This document shows, piece after piece, positions 59,824 to 64,000 of a DNA stretch of 64,000 nt. The position numbers and the translations under genes were made by a program. The notes under the pieces were generated by a model, which was given only the letters and a program-made list of their open reading frames with translations, made no database searches and was not told where the DNA came from. The DNA comes from Amycolatopsis keratiniphila subsp. keratiniphila (GTDB taxonomy: Bacteria; Actinomycetota; Actinomycetes; Mycobacteriales; Pseudonocardiaceae). Positions within the stretch are counted from its first letter, which is position 1. The number at the start of each line of letters is the position of its first letter. The stretch lies in the NCBI RefSeq assembly GCF_001620365.2, contig NZ_LQMT02000038.1, positions 1-64,000 on the forward strand, in the 5' to 3' direction.

Positions 59824-60922
59824 TCCGACCATCTCCGCGGTCATCGCGGTGTTCGCGGGTTTCGTGCTCGCGGGCTTCCTAGCCGTCCCGTACATCGCCG
59901 CGAGTTACCGGCGCCGCGGTGAACTCGGGCTCTGGCGGGTCCTGCTGGTGTTCGGGTTCCTGGTCTACGCCATGTCGCTGTGGACGTACACCTTGCTCCC
60001 CATCCCGGAGACGACGACGTGCGCCGGGCACGTGGCCGGTCATCTGCAGTTGCGCCCGTTCCAATTCGTCGCCGACATCCGCCGTGAACAGACCGGCACG
60101 GGCCTGCGGGCGTTCCTGCGTAATCCGGCCGTCCAGCAGACGGTGTTCAACGTCGCCTTGTTCGTGCCGCTGGGGATGTTCGTCCGGCACCTGTTCCGGC
60201 GGGGTTTCCTCACCACCGTCGCCGTCGGTTTCGCGGTCTCTCTGTTCATCGAATGCACCCAGCTGACCGGGGTCTGGTTCCTGTTCGAATGCCCGTACCG
60301 GCTGGCCGACGTCGACGACCTGCTGACCAACACCCTCGGCGCCGCCGTCGGATTCGGGCTCGCCCCGCTACTGCGGCTGCTTCCGGGGAACGAACCGTCC
60401 GCGCCGCCCGGGACACCGCGGCCGGTCACGGCGCGCCGCCGCTTGCTCGGGATGGCCGTCGACGTCGTGTCCGTCATCCTGCTCGGCACCACGGTCGGGA
60501 TCGTGACGACGCTGCTCGTGGGTGAACCGAGCACCGTCGTCACCGCGCTGATCGGCACCTTCCTGCCCGCGCTGCTCCTGCTGTTCGTCATCCCGGTCGC
60601 GGGCAACGGCGCCAGCTTCGGCCAGCGCGTCGTGTTGCTGCGCCCCACCCGCCCGGACGGCGGGAAGCCTTCGCTGTGGCGGATGATCGTGCGATTCCTG
60701 ACCGGGTCCGGGGGCTACTTCACGTTGCTCACGTTGGCGTCGGTGGTCAACGGCGGTTTCGAGCCGCTGGCCAACCTGCTGTTCTTCGCCAGCGGAATCC
60801 TCGCGATCCGGCCCGAAGGCCACCAAGGACTTTCCGGACTGGTCGCGGGCCTGCGGATGGCCGACGTGCGGGCGTTCGACGACCGGGAGGTGCCGAGTCT
60901 CGTGAGTGGCAAGGACGGTTAG
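59816..60922 (+). CDS. VanZ-RDD fusion membrane protein
   Basis: A 368-residue membrane protein. Residues 1-190 form a VanZ-like domain: NVALFVPLGMFVRHLF and the acidic EC...DVDDLLTNTLGAAVGFGL motif are visible. Residues 205-350 form an RDD domain (RRRLLGMAVDVVSVILLG). VanZ proteins are linked to low-level glycopeptide resistance, but most homologues have unknown roles. The GTG start is at 59816. The last codons (LVSGKDG) and the TAG stop are supplied by a short repeat shared with another gene's 3' end. Confidence 0.8.
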   Translation: MTDPTISAVIAVFAGFVLAGFLAVPYIAASYRRRGELGLWRVLLVFGFLVYAMSLWTYTLLPIPETTTCAGHVAGHLQLRPFQFVADIRREQTGTGLRAFLRNPAVQQTVFNVALFVPLGMFVRHLFRRGFLTTVAVGFAVSLFIECTQLTGVWFLFECPYRLADVDDLLTNTLGAAVGFGLAPLLRLLPGNEPSAPPGTPRPVTARRRLLGMAVDVVSVILLGTTVGIVTTLLVGEPSTVVTALIGTFLPALLLLFVIPVAGNGASFGQRVVLLRPTRPDGGKPSLWRMIVRFLTGSGGYFTLLTLASVVNGGFEPLANLLFFASGILAIRPEGHQGLSGLVAGLRMADVRAFDDREVPSLVSGKDG

Positions 60923-60926
60923 GGCC
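60898..60926 (+). repeat. Short repeat F forming the 3' end of the VanZ-RDD gene
   Basis: The 29-base element starting TCTCGTGAGTGG and ending CGGTTAGGGCC is read through in frame. It encodes the last residues and the stop TAG. The matching copy at 54788-54816 ends its gene in a different frame. Confidence 0.7.
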
Positions 60927-61256
60927 GGGGTTGCGAAAGCCACTTTCGCAACGTCTGATGTCCCGAAAGTGGCTTTCGCGACCCCGGGCGCCGGCGGCGA
61001 GGCGGTCGGCGCGGAAGAGCGACCGGGGTGAAGGCCCCCTTCACAGCATTAGACGCGGCGACCGGCGTTTCTTGTTGCCGGGTGCCGACGTTGAACGTTG
61101 CGAAAGCCACTTTCGCAACGTCGAGGGTTGCGAAAGTGGCTTTCGCAACGTCGGTTGTGGCCGGATGCGACGAGGTTCGCCACCCGATCGGGTCGACCCT
61201 GCCGTTCCCGCGAGTCATTCCCCCTGGCAGGAGGCGCGGGCCGGAACACTCGCCCG
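60927..61256. repeat. Gene-free region with two family A tandem hairpins
   Basis: No gene is visible. Family A tandem hairpins lie at 60930-60982 (second unit degenerate, with GTCCCGAAAG replacing GTTGCGAAAG) and at 61097-61149 (both units perfect). Between them, GTGAAGG-CCC-CCTTCAC at 61028-61044 is a small stem that looks like the core of family C. The first element lies just past the VanZ-RDD stop and may terminate it. Confidence 0.75.
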
Positions 61257-61685
61257 GTGAACGTGGAGTCGATGGACGACGTGGCCGACTGCCTGCTGTC
61301 GGTGGCCTGGAACATCTTCCCGTTGATGGGGAAACCTCCCGCGAGCCCGGGGAACCGGACGGAGGAGATCCGGACCCTGCTCGTCGACGCCTGTCACGAC
61401 GCCGGGATGCGGGCCCGCGAATGGGCCGCGGCGCACGGAGCTGGAACCGAAGAAGAACGCCGTCCCTTCCTGCGTCTCGCGGAGATCGGGACCGACGCGA
61501 ACCTGTTCCTGGGCATGGTTTCCGGCACGCTGGTCGCCGATCCCGAACGGCTGCGCCGCCGCTGGGCCGAGATCGAGACGCTCGTCATCGAGGCGGGAGA
61601 ACTCGCCACGCTGATCGAGGGGCGACCGGACAACCGGCCGCCCCTCGCCGCGGGAGATCAGTCCTTTTCCAGCTTCAGGTCGTAG
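61257..61685 (+). CDS. Hypothetical protein
   Basis: A protein of 142 residues, mostly helical and acidic, with no signal peptide or membrane helix and no recognised motif. GTG 61257 begins just after repeat family A; in-frame sequence before it is repeat DNA. The last 28 bases overlap the convergent protease gene. Codon usage looks coding, but function is unknown. Confidence 0.5.
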   Translation: MNVESMDDVADCLLSVAWNIFPLMGKPPASPGNRTEEIRTLLVDACHDAGMRAREWAAAHGAGTEEERRPFLRLAEIGTDANLFLGMVSGTLVADPERLRRRWAEIETLVIEAGELATLIEGRPDNRPPLAAGDQSFSSFRS

Positions 61686-62752
61686 CGGTCGAGCACCTCC
61701 TTGACGGGCTGGAAGAACGTGGTGCCGCCTTCACTGCAGTCACCGGAGCCGCCCGACGTCATGCCCTGGGCCTGCACCAGTTTCGTGCCGGAGCCCGACG
61801 AAGGACGGCTGACGAACGAACCACCGGAGTCGCCGGGCTCGGCGCAGGCGTCGGTCTGGGTGAGGCCTCGTACGACGTTCCCGTTGCCGTAATTCACTGT
61901 CTGGTCGAGCGCTTCGACCCGCCCGCAGTGCCAATGGGTGGTGATCCCGGACCGGCAGACCCGGCCGCCGACGCCGACCACGTCCGCGCCTTCGATCCGC
62001 ACGTCGGACCCGTCCTCGTAGCGGTCGACCCGGGGCGGGGTCGAGACGTCGGAATGCGTCACCTCGACCGTCCCGTAGTCGTTGCCGGGGAAGGACGACC
62101 TCGCGACCTTGCCGATCGTGCCGCCGACGCCGCGCACGGTGCCGCCGAGTTCCGTGCAGTGGCCCGCGGTGATCACGTAATGATCGTCGTCGTCGTAGGC
62201 GTTGAACCCGACCGAACACGCGCCACCGCTGAAGTACAGCCCCTGCCCGCCGACCACACTCCACAACGGCCGCGGCGCGCTCTTCACGTGCTCCACCCGA
62301 ACCGGCACGCCCGCGGAGTCGGCCCACGCCCGGCCCGCGGGGTCGCCGCCCACCACGCTCACGACGACCTCGTTCGCGGGCACGTCGACGTACCAGCCGG
62401 CGACCGACCCGGGTAACCCCTCGGTTCTGTTGTCCAAAGTGGACTGGATCTGCTTCAGTTCGGCCGCGCTGTGCTTGAGCACCTTCGGAATCGCGCCCGC
62501 GGCGCGGATCCCGGCCGACCGGCGCCCGTCGGTGGTGCCGACGACCAGTTCGCCGGTCGTGGTGTCCAGCCAGGTACCGGCGAACGCGGTGCCGAGCGAA
62601 GTGCCGAGTTTCTGCTGCGCGGCGGCCAAAGTAGCCGGTCCGGTCGCTTCGTTCAGCGCGGATGTCGCCGCCGAAGCCGGGGTCGCGAAGGCGGTGACGG
62701 CCGCGGCGGCGCCGATCAGCACGGTCAAGGTGCGCAGGGGGTGTCGGATCAC
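61658..62752 (-). CDS. Secreted serine protease, streptogrisin/alpha-lytic type (S1)
   Basis: A 364-residue prepro-protease. A Sec signal ends ATPASA near residue 28. A pro-region follows (about 30-160), including an alpha-lytic-type prodomain needed for folding. The catalytic domain has His198 in TAGHC, Asp225 in GNDYG and Ser309 in GDSGGS. Cysteine pairs at 179/199 and 266/276 fit the family's disulphides. The GTG start at 62752 has a GGAGG site. It acts outside the cell; specificity was not determined. Confidence 0.9.
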   Translation of the reverse strand: MIRHPLRTLTVLIGAAAAVTAFATPASAATSALNEATGPATLAAAQQKLGTSLGTAFAGTWLDTTTGELVVGTTDGRRSAGIRAAGAIPKVLKHSAAELKQIQSTLDNRTEGLPGSVAGWYVDVPANEVVVSVVGGDPAGRAWADSAGVPVRVEHVKSAPRPLWSVVGGQGLYFSGGACSVGFNAYDDDDHYVITAGHCTELGGTVRGVGGTIGKVARSSFPGNDYGTVEVTHSDVSTPPRVDRYEDGSDVRIEGADVVGVGGRVCRSGITTHWHCGRVEALDQTVNYGNGNVVRGLTQTDACAEPGDSGGSFVSRPSSGSGTKLVQAQGMTSGGSGDCSEGGTTFFQPVKEVLDRYDLKLEKD

Positions 62753-63059
62753 GAATACCTCCAGGGAATCCAGTGCGGGAAACGCTCCTCATTCGACGTT
62801 ACGACAGGGGACACCGGGCGAATGCCGCCATTTGAGTAGCACTGCGAATTCGCCTTTCCGGCTCAATGGAATGGGCACTCCTCACTCTTGTGAGTGGAAA
62901 CTGCACGATTTACCGTCCCCGATTCCCTGACCGGCCAACGACTGAAAGCGACGTGCGTACGTCCGTTCGGGAAAGCGGCGGTCAAGGCCGGAAACGTGGA
63001 TCACCTGATGGTGTCGGCGCTGAACCCGTTCGTCCGCATCGGTGACGAACGCGTTTCTT
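62753..63059. other. Gene-free region upstream of the protease
   Basis: This 307-base gap separates the leftward protease gene from the M56 gene. It should contain the protease promoter, but no convincing -35/-10 pair was found. A CTCTTGTGAGTGG stretch near 62884 resembles the start of repeat F. A 64-codon open frame from 62894 runs into the M56 3' end and is not convincing. Confidence 0.5.
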
Positions 63060-63965
63060 TCACCAGCAGGAAACGAGGCCCGCCGTGAACATCAGGCCGA
63101 CGGTGAGCACGGGCGGGGCGAACAGGGCCAGCGTCCCGCCCGCGACGGCCCGCACCCGTTCCGGGAATCGAGCGGGCTCGCTCGGATGCCGCGCCAGCCA
63201 GCGCAGCCGGAGCGCGGTGTCGCCGCCGGTGGCCTGGATCGACAACAGGGCCGACCGCACGGTCTCCGGTCCGTGCCCGGCTGCGGCCGCCCGGTCGGCG
63301 GCCAGTTCGACGAGCAGCCGGACCGCGCCGGGGAGTTCGCGCATGAGCGGGACGAACCGCAACGTGCGGCCGAGTGTCTCGGCGCAACCGGCCAGGAAGT
63401 GATGCCTGCCGCGCAGATGAGCGCGTTCGTGGGCCAGCACCGCGGCCAATTCACGGGACGACAGCCTTCCGGCCAGGCCCTCGCTGGCGACGATCAGGCC
63501 GTCGCGGCCGCCGAGGCTGTAGGCGATCGGACGATCGTCGGGCAGCCACAGGGTCGGTCCCGGTCGCGCGCCGGACAGCCGGAGCACGTCGAGATGGCGC
63601 CGGTGCAGCAGCGTGCTGCGTTTCCGCCGCCGGGCGGTGGACAGCGTGAGCCGGGCCGCCGCGATGGCGAGCGCGGTGGCGGCGAAGGTCCCGGCGACCG
63701 GATCGAGGCCCGGAAGGCCGCTGTGGCCGACGGCCGCCCAGCATTCGTGGAGGAGCCGGGTGATGGCCCCGGCCGGCCCGTGGTCCGGCAGGACGAGGAG
63801 CAGGACGGCGCCGAGTGTGCCGGCGACGACGCCTGCCGCGGTCAGCAGCCACCACGCGAGCGCCGTGCCGGGGCTGATCCCGCCGGCGGTCAGCCTGCCC
63901 AGCAGCCGGGGTGAGAACCAGCCGGTCACCACCACGCCGAACAGGAGTACCGCCGCGAGGATCAT
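63060..63965 (-). CDS. M56-family (BlaR1-like) membrane metallopeptidase
   Basis: A 301-residue membrane protease. Four hydrophobic segments (about residues 1-18, 35-60, 88-108 and 275-300) surround the cytoplasmic zinc domain with HERAH at 179-183 and a downstream E220-x3-D224. The sensor domain of true BlaR1 is absent. It starts in an ATGA overlap with an upstream gene that runs off the window. That layout is typical of BlaI-M56 pairs, in which the protease removes the repressor. Confidence 0.85.
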   Translation of the reverse strand: MILAAVLLFGVVVTGWFSPRLLGRLTAGGISPGTALAWWLLTAAGVVAGTLGAVLLLVLPDHGPAGAITRLLHECWAAVGHSGLPGLDPVAGTFAATALAIAAARLTLSTARRRKRSTLLHRRHLDVLRLSGARPGPTLWLPDDRPIAYSLGGRDGLIVASEGLAGRLSSRELAAVLAHERAHLRGRHHFLAGCAETLGRTLRFVPLMRELPGAVRLLVELAADRAAAAGHGPETVRSALLSIQATGGDTALRLRWLARHPSEPARFPERVRAVAGGTLALFAPPVLTVGLMFTAGLVSCW

Positions 63966-64000
63966 CGCTTGCCGGGCTTCCGTCGCAGGGCCCGCCGCAG
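63962..64000 (-). CDS. C-terminal end of a gene cut by the window edge, probably BlaI/CopY-type repressor
   Basis: The last 12 residues are LRRALRRKPGKR, then TGA overlapping the M56 start (ATGA). A very basic tail and tight coupling to an M56 gene are what one expects of a BlaI/MecI-family repressor. Only 39 bases are visible, so the family call rests on context. Confidence 0.5.
   Translation of the reverse strand: MRRALRRKPGKR

Noticed and set aside
62894..63088. Small gene between the protease and the M56 gene
   Set aside because: No ribosome site, no recognisable sequence, and it overlaps the M56 3' end.

Overview
The window is high-GC DNA with many GTG starts, Shine-Dalgarno sequences of the GGAGG type, tightly packed operons with 4-base ATGA/GTGA overlaps, and a dense set of short intergenic hairpin repeats. 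Together these point to a filamentous actinobacterium of the Pseudonocardiaceae. The hairpin families (GTTGCGAAAG-N3-CTTTCGCAAC, GTGAAGG...CCTTCAC and TCATGAAAGG...CCTTTCATGA) resemble what I recall from Amycolatopsis chromosomes. That assignment is inference. No rRNA, tRNA, CRISPR array, transposase or integrase was recognised; the window reads as chromosomal, mostly catabolic and regulatory DNA.

Left part (1-10.8 kb): a peptide-type ABC importer operon (fused two-domain ATPase, lipoprotein, DppB- and DppC-like permeases, alpha/beta hydrolase) runs leftward. An O-methyltransferase and an HSL-type esterase are transcribed divergently from it. A TetR gene lies nearby, behind a YtcJ-like amidohydrolase. 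The motif TTCTAC-N4-GTAGGA occurs in front of the TetR gene and in up to three copies in the divergent importer/methyltransferase promoter region, so these genes look like one regulon.

Amine catabolism (10.8-22 kb): a copper amine oxidase with a visible TPQ site is followed by a MoaF-family gene and faces two short-chain dehydrogenases. A second operon carries a FeaR-like AraC regulator, a second MoaF gene broken by a one-base frameshift, a SnoaL-like protein and a branched-chain-type ABC importer whose LivM permease and LivG ATPase are fused. The layout suggests uptake of an amine, oxidative deamination, and further oxidation of the product.

Middle (22-46.3 kb): housekeeping and accessory genes. 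These include a secreted TIM-barrel protein with its divergent TetR, a luciferase-like oxidoreductase, a P450, a CNNM/CBS protein, dihydroxy-acid dehydratase (ilvD), a stand-alone GmrSD-type restriction protein, PucR and STAND-LuxR regulators, a two-component system, an anti-sigma/STAS group, HxlR with a carboxymuconolactone-decarboxylase-like protein, LysR with an M24 peptidase, and a secreted zinc protease.

Hydroxyproline operon (46.5-54.8 kb): an XRE-cupin regulator precedes a complete trans-4-hydroxy-L-proline pathway: three-part D-hydroxyproline dehydrogenase, pyrroline-4-hydroxy-2-carboxylate deaminase, 4-hydroxyproline 2-epimerase, APC permease and 2-oxoglutarate semialdehyde dehydrogenase. 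An inverted repeat CGTwCG-N6-CGAACG lies in front of both the regulator and the first pathway gene. Next comes an MFS-GAF-prolidase-like operon under a divergent RpiR regulator. The right end holds small membrane proteins, a VanZ-RDD fusion, a streptogrisin-like protease and an M56 metallopeptidase whose probable BlaI partner runs off the edge.
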